Source: Acidobacteriota bacterium
GTDB taxonomy: Bacteria > Acidobacteriota > Thermoanaerobaculia > Multivoradales > Multivoraceae
DNA: 64,000 bases
Reading direction: 5' to 3'
Assembly (NCBI GenBank): GCA_026707545.1
Contig: JAPOWR010000001.1
Span: 2,385,778-2,449,777 of the forward strand
Of this stretch, positions 57,371-64,000 are shown piece by piece (within the stretch, counting starts at the first letter, position 1; every line of letters begins with the position of its first letter). Below the pieces are notes generated by a model. That model did no database searches, was not told the origin of the DNA, and worked only from the letters and a program-made list of their open reading frames with translations. Both the position numbers and the translations under genes were made by a program.

Positions 57371-58768
57371 TCAGCGCCTCGGGCGCGCCTTCCAGAAGTA
57401 GTTGTGCACGCCTCCCGCAGTGTACAGGCGGCGAAACGTCATTTCCAACTCGTCGCCGATCGCCACCTTGTCCGGGTCGACGTCGGTGAGCTGGCAGAGC
57501 ATCCTGCCGCCCTTGTCGAAGTCGACCACCGCGCCGATCACGGGAGGTTGCAGCGAGTAGGCGAGACGATCCAGGGTATAGGTGCTGATCCGGCATTCGC
57601 TGTCGGCGTACGGCTCGACCGTCGAGTCGTCGGAGGCCTGGCAGACGACGCACACGCGCTGCGGCGGCAGGTTCGTGTTGCCGCAGCGGTTGCAGCGGGA
57701 ACCCAGGAATCCGAACTTCCAGCGTTCGGCGCGCTGCATCGGCGGCGCCGCGGGCCGGTCGGGATCGGGGCGTCGCGGCGGCTCGAACGGCAGCACGTCG
57801 CGCCACTTCAGGTAGGTCGTGTAGGCGAGATCGTCGCGCTTCGACTCCACCCACGAGGCCACGCTGTGTTTCGGACGGCCATCGTCGATCGCCTCGGTGA
57901 CCTCGAAGACGGCCACGTCGACGCCATCGGCAACGCAGGCGACGGCAATCCTGTCGCCGGCGGAAGCACCATCGAGCGCGCTCGCCAGCGTCAGGCCGGC
58001 GTGGGCGGCTCCCGCACGGCCGACCGTGCCCGCCAGACCGTCGGCGAGCTGGGCGGGAGCGAGGCCCGAGGGGCGCATGAAGCCCCGGAAGACGCGGGCG
58101 TTCGTGCCGTCGAGCACGACCTTGGCGAGGTCCGAGGCCGCCACGCCGGCGTCGGCCAGGGCGCGGCCGAAGGTCTCGACGAGCAGCGGCGTGAAGATAC
58201 TGGCGCCGAAGCGCTCCTCCCACTGCTTGGCGAAGGGCATGCCGGGGCTCTGCCAGACGTCGAGCACTTCCTCGGTGCAGGAAGCGCGGCCGATCAGGCG
58301 GGCGATCGGTTCGGCGCCGTTGCCGCTCAGGACGAAGGCTGCCGCCGCGTCGCCGCCGCCCGACTCCCGTGGACCGCTCGGGGCACCGACGACCACGTCG
58401 CTGGCGGCCACGAGCACCGTTCGGCCGCCCGAGGCCATGTCGAGGCCCGCAAGAAGGGCCGACAGCCCGGCGCGGCTCGAGCCACCGAAGTCGAGCGCCG
58501 TGACCGACTTGGACAGGTTCGTCGCGGCCTGCAGGGTCGCCGCGTTCAGCTTCTCGGTGTACGGGGCGCTGGTCGAAGCGAACACCACGGTGTCCACCGC
58601 GGCGCCGTCGGGCAGATCACGAAGCGCCTCACGCGAGGCTTCGACCGCCATCGAAGCCGAGTCTTCATCGTAGCTGGCGGCAGCACGCTCTCCGCGGCCG
58701 AAGCCCATGGCCGACCTCTGGATGCGGTTGAAGGGTACGTAGCTGCCGTAGCGGACGATTCCGGACAT
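57371..58768 (-). CDS. HMG-CoA-synthase-like protein fused to a DUF35 zinc-ribbon/OB domain
   Basis: 465 residues. The N-terminal about 330 residues are of the KAS III/HMG-CoA synthase fold (GIVRYGSYVPFNRI at the start, YDEDSASMAVEASREAL). Where condensing enzymes have the nucleophile Cys, this has S98 in ALDFGGSSRAGLSAL, so it may not form an acyl-enzyme by the usual route. The C-terminal about 115 residues are a DUF35 domain: a zinc ribbon (CNRCG ... CVVC) and an OB fold (STYTLDRLAYSLQPPVIGAVVDF). DUF35 proteins often hold acyl-CoA and partner thiolases; the thiolase is the next gene (49 bp). Confidence 0.87.
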   Translation of the reverse strand: MSGIVRYGSYVPFNRIQRSAMGFGRGERAAASYDEDSASMAVEASREALRDLPDGAAVDTVVFASTSAPYTEKLNAATLQAATNLSKSVTALDFGGSSRAGLSALLAGLDMASGGRTVLVAASDVVVGAPSGPRESGGGDAAAAFVLSGNGAEPIARLIGRASCTEEVLDVWQSPGMPFAKQWEERFGASIFTPLLVETFGRALADAGVAASDLAKVVLDGTNARVFRGFMRPSGLAPAQLADGLAGTVGRAGAAHAGLTLASALDGASAGDRIAVACVADGVDVAVFEVTEAIDDGRPKHSVASWVESKRDDLAYTTYLKWRDVLPFEPPRRPDPDRPAAPPMQRAERWKFGFLGSRCNRCGNTNLPPQRVCVVCQASDDSTVEPYADSECRISTYTLDRLAYSLQPPVIGAVVDFDKGGRMLCQLTDVDPDKVAIGDELEMTFRRLYTAGGVHNYFWKARPRR

Positions 58769-58869
58769 GGAAGCGGGTCTCCTGGTTTACGGGACGAGTG
58801 TCTGCCGACCGGTCGGTAGGTGCAACGGCCGCAGTCTAGCAGCGATCGGGATGGAGGCCGCCTGAAGTG

Positions 58870-60069
58870 CTAGTTCCGATTGGCCTGCTCGATCTGCCGC
58901 ATGGTCTCCTGCATCTGCCTCAGGAGCTCCTCCCGGCGCTCCTTCTGGTACTTCTCGAAGTCGACCAGCTTGCCGTCGACCACCTGGTAGATGCGGGTGA
59001 ACTTCTGCACGTCTCCGGTCTCCCGGAACTGGATGTTGCCGGTCACGCCCTGGAGTTCGCGTACCGCTCTCATGCCCTTCAGGAAGTCGCTGGGCACGGC
59101 GATCGCGTCGACCTCGGACAGGGCTTCGATGTAGACCCACAGCGCGTCGTAGCCGAGAGCCGCGTAGTAGCTCGGGACGGTGCCATGCTTCTCCTGATAA
59201 GCCGCGACGAAGGACGCGACCGGCTCGTCGAGACTCTCCGTGTCGTAAGGCGGCGCCGTCAGGACGCTGTTGTTCGCGGCGGGGCCTGCCTCCGTCAGCA
59301 CGGATTCGATGGCGAGCGAGGAACTCGCGGCCAGGTAGTCGTGCGGCTCGTTGAAGCCCCCCAGCCGCAACGCCTGCATTGCCTCGGCCAGGGCGGATCC
59401 GGAGGCGGCAACATAGATCGCATCCGCGTCGTAGCCCAGGGCCTCGTCGACCATCGCGTTCTGATCGCTGGCCGCTGTAAACACGACACGGCCGGCGAGC
59501 TGGCTTCCCCAAACCGATTCGATCGCGTCGGCGAGCGAGGTACCGAAGGCCGTGTCGTGGGCCACCACGACGAGCCGCGCGACCTGCAGCCGGTCGCGCA
59601 GGAAGGTCGCCATCGTCGAGGCTTCGATTTCCGCGCTCGGGTAGAGGCGGTAGAAGAACTCGGAGACGCCGCTCAACGCGGGGCTCGATGCGGACGGCGA
59701 CAGCAGGACCCGATCCGCTTCGTTGACGACCGGAATCATGGCCAGGGCCTCGTCACTCGTGACCCCGCCGATCGCCGCGAGCGACGACGTAAATGCCGTT
59801 TCCAGCAGCGTCGCGGCCTGTGCCGGATCGCCTTCGGAGTCCACGACTTCGAGAACCACGTTGTAACCGATCTCTTCGTCGCCCGCCAACAGCCGCTCAT
59901 GCCGCAACTGCATGCCGTTCGCGATTTCCTGCCCGTAGACCTGGGCCTCGCCGGTCAACGGCGCGATCGCGGTGATGGTGACGGTAGGAACTTCGGGGCC
60001 ACAGCCGACGGCCGGCAGCAGACACAAGGCTCCGAGCAGTGCAAGGGTTCGTGTACGCAAGCTCATCAC
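58870..60069 (-). CDS. Branched-chain-amino-acid-type ABC transporter substrate-binding lipoprotein
   Basis: 399 residues. Lipobox AVGC (C23) after a hydrophobic signal. A Peripla_BP_6 fold: ITAIAPLTGEAQVYGQEIANGMQL at the start, a hinge region and ALGYDALWVYIEAL later. The family binds Leu/Ile/Val, amides, urea and other small ligands; ligand not evident. The last 35 residues (FEKYQKERREELLRQMQETMRQIEQANRN) are a charged helix, an unusual addition. No LivHMGF permease or ATPase gene is adjacent, so it may work with a distant transporter or as a sensor. Confidence 0.9.
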   Translation of the reverse strand: MMSLRTRTLALLGALCLLPAVGCGPEVPTVTITAIAPLTGEAQVYGQEIANGMQLRHERLLAGDEEIGYNVVLEVVDSEGDPAQAATLLETAFTSSLAAIGGVTSDEALAMIPVVNEADRVLLSPSASSPALSGVSEFFYRLYPSAEIEASTMATFLRDRLQVARLVVVAHDTAFGTSLADAIESVWGSQLAGRVVFTAASDQNAMVDEALGYDADAIYVAASGSALAEAMQALRLGGFNEPHDYLAASSSLAIESVLTEAGPAANNSVLTAPPYDTESLDEPVASFVAAYQEKHGTVPSYYAALGYDALWVYIEALSEVDAIAVPSDFLKGMRAVRELQGVTGNIQFRETGDVQKFTRIYQVVDGKLVDFEKYQKERREELLRQMQETMRQIEQANRN

Positions 60070-60163
60070 TCCAGGTTCTCCATCAGCCGGCGACGTCTCC
60101 AGTGCTCGAATCGCATAGCAGGACCGTCCATTTTAGGAGGCTGCGCCGTAGAACGCAACGAAG

Positions 60164-60751
60164 TCACGTTGCGTCAAAGAGCGGCTGCGGAGGACGCCAC
60201 CCGGCGCCGTCTCGCTCAAGGCGGAAGCCGTCCGCGTTCATCGTGTGTGTTGGCCGGTTCTTCCACGTGCCTGCGATCCAGGCCCGCAGCGCCGCCATCA
60301 CGCCGCCGTGGGAGACCACGATCACCTGCTTCCCAGGGTGACGCTCCGCCAACTCGGACACCACCGGCGCGGCCCGTCTTGCGACGTCGACGAGCGACTC
60401 GCCGCCCGGTGCCGGGTGGCGCCAGAGTTCCTCGATCTCGAGAGGGGCCACGACCTCCCGGTACACGGCCCAGGGCTTGCCCCGGAGGTCGCCGAAGTAG
60501 CGCTCCTGGATGCCGTCGATCTCCATCACCGGGAGACCGACCTCGGCGGCGATGCCGTCCGCGGTCTGGCGGGCGCGGCGGAAGCGACTGCAGTAAAGGT
60601 GCGCGGGCCGGTAATGCTCCGCCAGCCGGCGGCCGGCATCGCGGGCCTGCCGGCGACCGAGTTCGGTCAGCGGCTCATCGTCGTGCCAGGTATAGCGGGC
60701 CGCCACGTTGGCCGTGCTCTCGCCATGCCGAACCATCAGCAGGGTGGACAT
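60164..60751 (-). CDS. Histidine phosphatase (phosphoglycerate mutase-like) family protein
   Basis: 195 residues. RHG motif at residues 8-10 (LMVRHGESTANVAARYTWHDDEPLTELGRRQA), then SRFRRARQTADGIA, IQERYFGDLRG and the second catalytic His in VIVVSHGGVMAALRAW. It uses a phospho-histidine intermediate to remove phosphate from small molecules; cobC/alpha-ribazole phosphatase is one candidate but nothing in the context favours it. It follows the thioredoxin-like gene by 18 bp. Confidence 0.91.
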   Translation of the reverse strand: MSTLLMVRHGESTANVAARYTWHDDEPLTELGRRQARDAGRRLAEHYRPAHLYCSRFRRARQTADGIAAEVGLPVMEIDGIQERYFGDLRGKPWAVYREVVAPLEIEELWRHPAPGGESLVDVARRAAPVVSELAERHPGKQVIVVSHGGVMAALRAWIAGTWKNRPTHTMNADGFRLERDGAGWRPPQPLFDAT

Positions 60752-60769
60752 CGGTGGAATCGGACGGGA

Positions 60770-62227
60770 TCAATCACCAACGGCGCGCGTGACGGGCTGG
60801 CTACCGACCGGACCGCTCACCCAACCGCCGATCACCGCGGAGAACAGGCCCGCGTTGCCGCCGGCGTGAACGAGTTGCAGCCCGCCGGGACGGAACTTCG
60901 GCACCTGGGCGCCGGCCATCCTCTCGGGCAGTCCCTCGTCGCAGGCGCCCGCGCCGCGCACTAGATCGGCGCCCGATCGCACCAGAAGACCATCGAGCTC
61001 CCGGCGCAACCGGGCCTTGTCCCAGCCCGCCCGCCGGAACACGTTCCCGTGCTCGTATCCGACGACCAGCATGGCGTCGAAGCCGACGACCAGCTTCTGG
61101 TTGGCGACGCTCAACAGCGCCGCGGCCAGCGACCGGCACAGCGATCCCGGATTCCGGGACAACTGGTCCACCACGCCGCGCGGCCCTTCGCCGGCAAACA
61201 GGGTGACGGCAGAGCTGCCTTCGGGGGTGCCGCGTTCCACCGCCAGTGACTCCCAGGGCGAGTCGTCCTCACGCTCGGCGAAGCAGAAGCTGAGCTTGCC
61301 GGGGTTGCCGAGCGTGGCCCGATCCACTTCCCCGGGCCGGGCGCCGCCGACGTTGCGCAGCACGAGCTGAAGAGCGCGGCCAATGGTCGTGTTCGCCCTG
61401 TTGCCCTGTCCCAGGACGTTCATCTTCGAGTTCATGCCGATGGCGGAAGTCACTGGCCCATTCACGACGATGATCGGGCCGGCGAAGTAGGTCGTGGCCG
61501 CCAGGCCGTGCCAGTTGAACTCCTCGGTCAGCGCCGCCTCGACCGCGGCCAGCACCACCGGCAGGTACTCGGGCCGGCAACCGGCCATCACCGCGTTGAC
61601 CGCAACCTTCTCGACCGTGCATTCGCCGTAGTCGGGCGCCACCAGGCCGAGGACCTCGGCGCGGTCGCGGCGGGTGCCCGCGAGCATCCGCTCGACCCGT
61701 TCGGGAGTCGGCGGCACGACCGGCAGCCCGTCTGTCCAGCCGCGCGCGAAGCAGGCTTCGATGTCGTCCTCCTGGTCGCCCAGCTCGACCCGACGGGCGC
61801 CTCCGGAGGCGAACCGGGCCGCCAGCCGCTCGGCGTGCGGCGGCTCGACGTTCAGGGCGCCGCAGCCAGGCCGGCTCGGTGGCAGCTCCGTCCCCAGTCC
61901 ATCCAGGCCACTGACCTCCTGCCACTGGTCCCGGTTCCAGCCGATCGCGGTCGCGGTCGTCGAGCCACCGTCCCGGTCCAGCAGGGTGGGCACGATCTCG
62001 ATCCCCAGCCGGTGCGACAACACGAGATCCGCGTCGTGCACGGGATCTCCCGACGCCGGAAAGGCGGGATCGTCCTGCGTCAGAACGAGCACCGGCCGGT
62101 GGCGTCGCACCTCCTCCAGCACGGGTTCCACCAACTGGCAGGTCGGACAGTCCTTCTTGACCACCGCCACCAGGCCCTGATCGAAGCCCGGAGGCGCCGG
62201 AGCGGCGACGCTGGAGGATGCGGTCAT
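60770..62227 (-). CDS. Thioredoxin-like domain fused to a conserved domain found beside UGSC proteins
   Basis: 485 residues from ATG 62227; the longer frame overlaps the selenoprotein gene antisense. The first 100 residues look like a thioredoxin fold with KKDCPTCQLVEPVL (C27, C30) and GIEIVPTLLDRDGG (cis-Pro region). The remaining 350 residues start WTDGLPVVPPTPERVERMLAG and include DYGECTVEKVAVNAVMAGCRPEYLPVVLAAVEAA, NGPVTSAIGMNSKMNVLGQGNRAN and several Cys. I recognise this as a conserved but functionally uncharacterised domain of about 350 residues, often found near UGSC-type proteins. It is divergent from the UGSC selenoprotein with a 94-bp gap, so the two probably share a redox role. 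Confidence 0.8.
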   Translation of the reverse strand: MTASSSVAAPAPPGFDQGLVAVVKKDCPTCQLVEPVLEEVRRHRPVLVLTQDDPAFPASGDPVHDADLVLSHRLGIEIVPTLLDRDGGSTTATAIGWNRDQWQEVSGLDGLGTELPPSRPGCGALNVEPPHAERLAARFASGGARRVELGDQEDDIEACFARGWTDGLPVVPPTPERVERMLAGTRRDRAEVLGLVAPDYGECTVEKVAVNAVMAGCRPEYLPVVLAAVEAALTEEFNWHGLAATTYFAGPIIVVNGPVTSAIGMNSKMNVLGQGNRANTTIGRALQLVLRNVGGARPGEVDRATLGNPGKLSFCFAEREDDSPWESLAVERGTPEGSSAVTLFAGEGPRGVVDQLSRNPGSLCRSLAAALLSVANQKLVVGFDAMLVVGYEHGNVFRRAGWDKARLRRELDGLLVRSGADLVRGAGACDEGLPERMAGAQVPKFRPGGLQLVHAGGNAGLFSAVIGGWVSGPVGSQPVTRAVGD

Positions 62228-62321
62228 GGCCGGCGACCCTAGCAGGGAAGAGGCAGCCACGACCGCCTCCGCGGCAGCGTCTCGCTCGTGTATGGTTCGG
62301 GACCTACCGAGGAGACAACCC

Positions 62322-62837
62322 ATGGTCCAGACCCTGCTCGATCCGACGAACGAGGCCGCGCCGCCGGCACGCACCGCGGCGCCTCGACTCGAGGCCATCG
62401 GCGGCAAGACGATCGCCCTGCTCGACATCTCCAAGGCGCGCGGCGACATCTTCCTCGACCGCGTCGAACAGCGAATCGAAAGCCGCGGCGCGTCCGTGCT
62501 GCGCTTCACCAAGCCCACCTTCTCCAAGGTGGCGCCGGCCGACCTGCGCGCCGAGATCGCCCAGCGTTGCGACGCGGTGATCGAAGCGCTGGCCGACTGA
62601 GGGTCCTGCACGTCGTGCAGTGTGCACGACACGACCCAGTTGGAAGAGATGGGGCTGCCGTCCGTGTTCGTCGCCTCGTGCGAGTTCCAGGACGCCGCCG
62701 AGTCGCAGTCCAAGTCGCTCGGCTCCTCGCCGGAGGTCGTCTACGTGCGGCATCCGATCCAGGACCGCAACGACGAGGAAATGGGAGAGATCGCGGACCA
62801 GGCGGTCGACGCGCTCGTCTCCGCGCTGACCAACTGA
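62322..62837 (+). CDS. UGSC-family selenoprotein with in-frame UGA (Sec93)
   Basis: 171 residues from ATG 62322 (GAGGAG 7 nt upstream). The frame runs to TGA at 62598-62600 and then continues without another stop to TGA at 62835-62837. Across the TGA it reads EALAD-U-GSCTSCSVHD, the UGSC motif that gives the family its name; Cys homologues have Cys at the position. N-terminal GGKTIALLDISKARGDIFL and C-terminal LEEMGLPSVFVAS are the two halves of an alpha/beta fold. A hairpin with bacterial SECIS geometry follows the UGA. A gene finder would split it at 62600 or restart at GTG 62622. Function: predicted redox protein, partner of the divergent thioredoxin-like gene. Confidence 0.9.
62598..62637 (+). 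promoter_or_regulatory. Sec codon and SECIS hairpin of the UGSC gene
   Basis: UGA at 62598-62600 is followed by GGGTC (62601-62605) pairing with GACCC (62633-62637), and inside it an 8-bp stem GTCGTGCA (62612-62619) / TGCACGAC (62623-62630) with a GUG loop. The upper stem begins 11 nt after the UGA, as in E. coli fdhF, and has a G in the apical loop as SelB needs. Confidence 0.8.
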
Positions 62838-62886
62838 TCCGCCCCGCCTGCGGAGGAGGCCGGGGAGCGGTCTCCTGACCGGGACA

Positions 62887-63942
62887 ATGCGAGCAGGCAC
62901 CTCGAACGCGAAGAAGCAGCTCGAGTCGCCGCGGCGATTCGTGAGTTCCGCGGGGCGGGTGGTGTACGCCCTGAACCTGGAGGTGTTCCCGAACTTCTTC
63001 GGCAACGTCTACGTGATCGACGACGGCGCCCGGCGCGTCCTGGTCGACTGCGGCTCGGGCATGGACTTCTCAAACGACAATCTGGTCCGCGGCATGGCCT
63101 CGATCGAGGACCGCTTCGGCGCCCGCATGAGCCTCGCCGACATCGACGTCATCCTGATCACCCACGGCCACATGGATCACTTCGGCGGCCTCCAGTTCGT
63201 ACGCGGCCACACGGACGCGCCGGTCGGCATCCATGTCCTCGACCGCCGCGTGCTGACCCACTACGAGGAACGGGTCGTGGTCGCCTCGCAGCAGCTCCGC
63301 GTGTTCCTCAACCGCGCCGGACTCTCCGCCGGCAAGCGCGACCAGTTGATGATGATGTACACGGCGCCCAAGGCGCGCTACGGCTCGGTGCCGGTCCAGT
63401 TCCTGCTGGAGGAGGGGCGGCCGGTCCGGGACGGGAATGGGGAGGACCTCGACCTCGATGTCCTGCACGTGCCCGGCCACTGCCCCGGCCAGGTCTGCCT
63501 CCGGGTCGACGACATCCTGCTGACCGCCGATCACGTCCTGGCGCGGATCACGCCCCACCAGTCGCCCGAGTCGCTGACCCTGAACATGGGCCTCGGCCAC
63601 TACCTCGATGCGCTGGGGAAAGTCGAGACGCTGGACGGCGTCCGCATAGGCCTCGGCGGTCACGAGGAACCGATCGAGGACGTGACCGTGCGAGTCCGGG
63701 AGATTCGCGAGTCCCACGACAGACGGCTGGACGTGATCATGGACACCTGCCAGGCGCCTCAGACCACTGCCGACATCAGCCGGCGGCTGTTCGGCGCCGT
63801 GCGTGGCTACACCGTGCTGTTGGCCCTGGAAGAGGCCGGAGCACACGTGGAGTACCTCTACCAGCGCGGCGAACTCGTGGCCGAGAACGTCGGCGACCTG
63901 GAGTCCGAGAAGGACCCGGTCGTCCGCTACGTACGAGCGTGA
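62887..63942 (+). CDS. MBL-fold metallo-hydrolase
   Basis: 351 residues from ATG 62887. Metallo-beta-lactamase fold: LITHGHMDHFGGLQ supplies H93, H95, D97 and H98; the later HVPGHCPGQVCL gives the third His, LLTADHVLA the bridging Asp and GLGGHEEPIEDV the last His. A C-terminal winged-helix-like part (VIMDTCQAPQTTADISRRLFGAVRG) is often found in this thioesterase/lactonase-like branch. There is no signal peptide. It lies 49 bp after the UGSC gene on the same strand and may be cotranscribed. Substrate unknown; nothing supports antibiotic resistance. Confidence 0.9.
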   Translation: MRAGTSNAKKQLESPRRFVSSAGRVVYALNLEVFPNFFGNVYVIDDGARRVLVDCGSGMDFSNDNLVRGMASIEDRFGARMSLADIDVILITHGHMDHFGGLQFVRGHTDAPVGIHVLDRRVLTHYEERVVVASQQLRVFLNRAGLSAGKRDQLMMMYTAPKARYGSVPVQFLLEEGRPVRDGNGEDLDLDVLHVPGHCPGQVCLRVDDILLTADHVLARITPHQSPESLTLNMGLGHYLDALGKVETLDGVRIGLGGHEEPIEDVTVRVREIRESHDRRLDVIMDTCQAPQTTADISRRLFGAVRGYTVLLALEEAGAHVEYLYQRGELVAENVGDLESEKDPVVRYVRA

Positions 63943-63976
63943 GCGTAAATGCACCCAGAACAGCCCTCGCTATGGC

Positions 63977-63982
63977 TATAGT
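63977..63982 (+). promoter_or_regulatory. Possible -10 box near window end
   Basis: TATAGT within an unusually AT-rich patch (TATGGCTATAGTAGAAA) after the last gene may be the -10 of a promoter for a gene beyond the window. No clear -35 box; weak evidence. Confidence 0.25.
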
Positions 63983-64000
63983 AGAAACTTCCTGGTAGCC

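Noticed and set aside
62226-62837. Two separate small genes at 62226-62600 and 62622-62837
   Set aside because: Same frame, and the translation across the TGA forms one UGSC-family protein with a SECIS-like hairpin; the second would start at a GTG without SD.

Overview
The window is about 64 kb of GC-rich bacterial chromosome with no tRNA, rRNA, CRISPR array, insertion sequence or prophage that I can see. Genes are tightly packed, often with ATGA/GTGA-type overlaps, on both strands. A TonB-dependent receptor with a carboxypeptidase-regulatory domain, several lipoproteins, a long sulfatase-TPR lipoprotein and a CRTAC1/ASPIC-UnbV-thioredoxin-TPR protein point to a Gram-negative, probably heterotrophic bacterium. 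The mix resembles Acidobacteriota, but that is inference from gene content, not from a marker gene.

Layout. 1-3618 (-): a large FG-GAP/ASPIC/thioredoxin/TPR protein whose reading frame is crossed by one in-frame TGA. 3663-6796 (+): a YdeP-type molybdopterin oxidoreductase and FdhD. 6878-12241 (+): an amino-acid dehydrogenase, a Ca2+/cation antiporter and glycine decarboxylase GcvP. 12248-16790 (-): citramalate synthase and a SWIM/SNF2 helicase. 16993-19514 (+): an exported serine hydrolase coupled to an aminotransferase with a lipoprotein signal. 19655-29247 (+): an attenuated ilv-leu operon (leader peptide, terminator, ilvE-ilvB-ilvN-ilvC-leuA-leuC-leuD-leuB). 29260-36410: UppP, an FKBP isomerase, a two-component system, a hydrolase, a sulfatase-TPR lipoprotein and a small membrane methyltransferase. 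36427-39603: a methionine module and a hydrolase. 39600-42463 (-): an ECF sigma factor with a membrane VWA protein. 42724-45260: a sugar epimerase-like protein, a VapBC cassette with an XRE regulator, and a VOC protein. 45318-54609: TonB receptor, SLC13 transporter, two SDRs, P1 peptidase, M20 peptidase. 54702-60751: AGXT2-like aminotransferase, a thiolase/DUF35 pair, an orphan LIV-type binding protein and a histidine phosphatase. 60770-63942: a divergent thioredoxin-like gene and UGSC selenoprotein gene, then an MBL-fold hydrolase.

Branched-chain metabolism dominates. Citramalate synthase can feed the isoleucine branch, the ilv-leu operon covers most of Val/Ile/Leu synthesis (ilvD is absent here), and GDH-type and LIV-binding genes lie within reach. 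The operon is preceded by a 54-residue leader peptide with twelve consecutive Leu/Val/Ile codons and a perfect terminator hairpin. The last codons of the leader carry a 7-nt copy of the terminator 3' arm.

The most notable signal is selenocysteine. The gene at 62322-62837 encodes a UGSC protein in which TGA (62598-62600) is followed by a bacterial SECIS-like hairpin. The in-frame TGA in the CRTAC1-like gene (1816-1818) is also followed, at the same 11-nt spacing, by a GC-rich minihelix with a GGUC apical loop like that of E. coli fdhF. The first is well supported; the second is a candidate for a selenoprotein not, to my knowledge, described.
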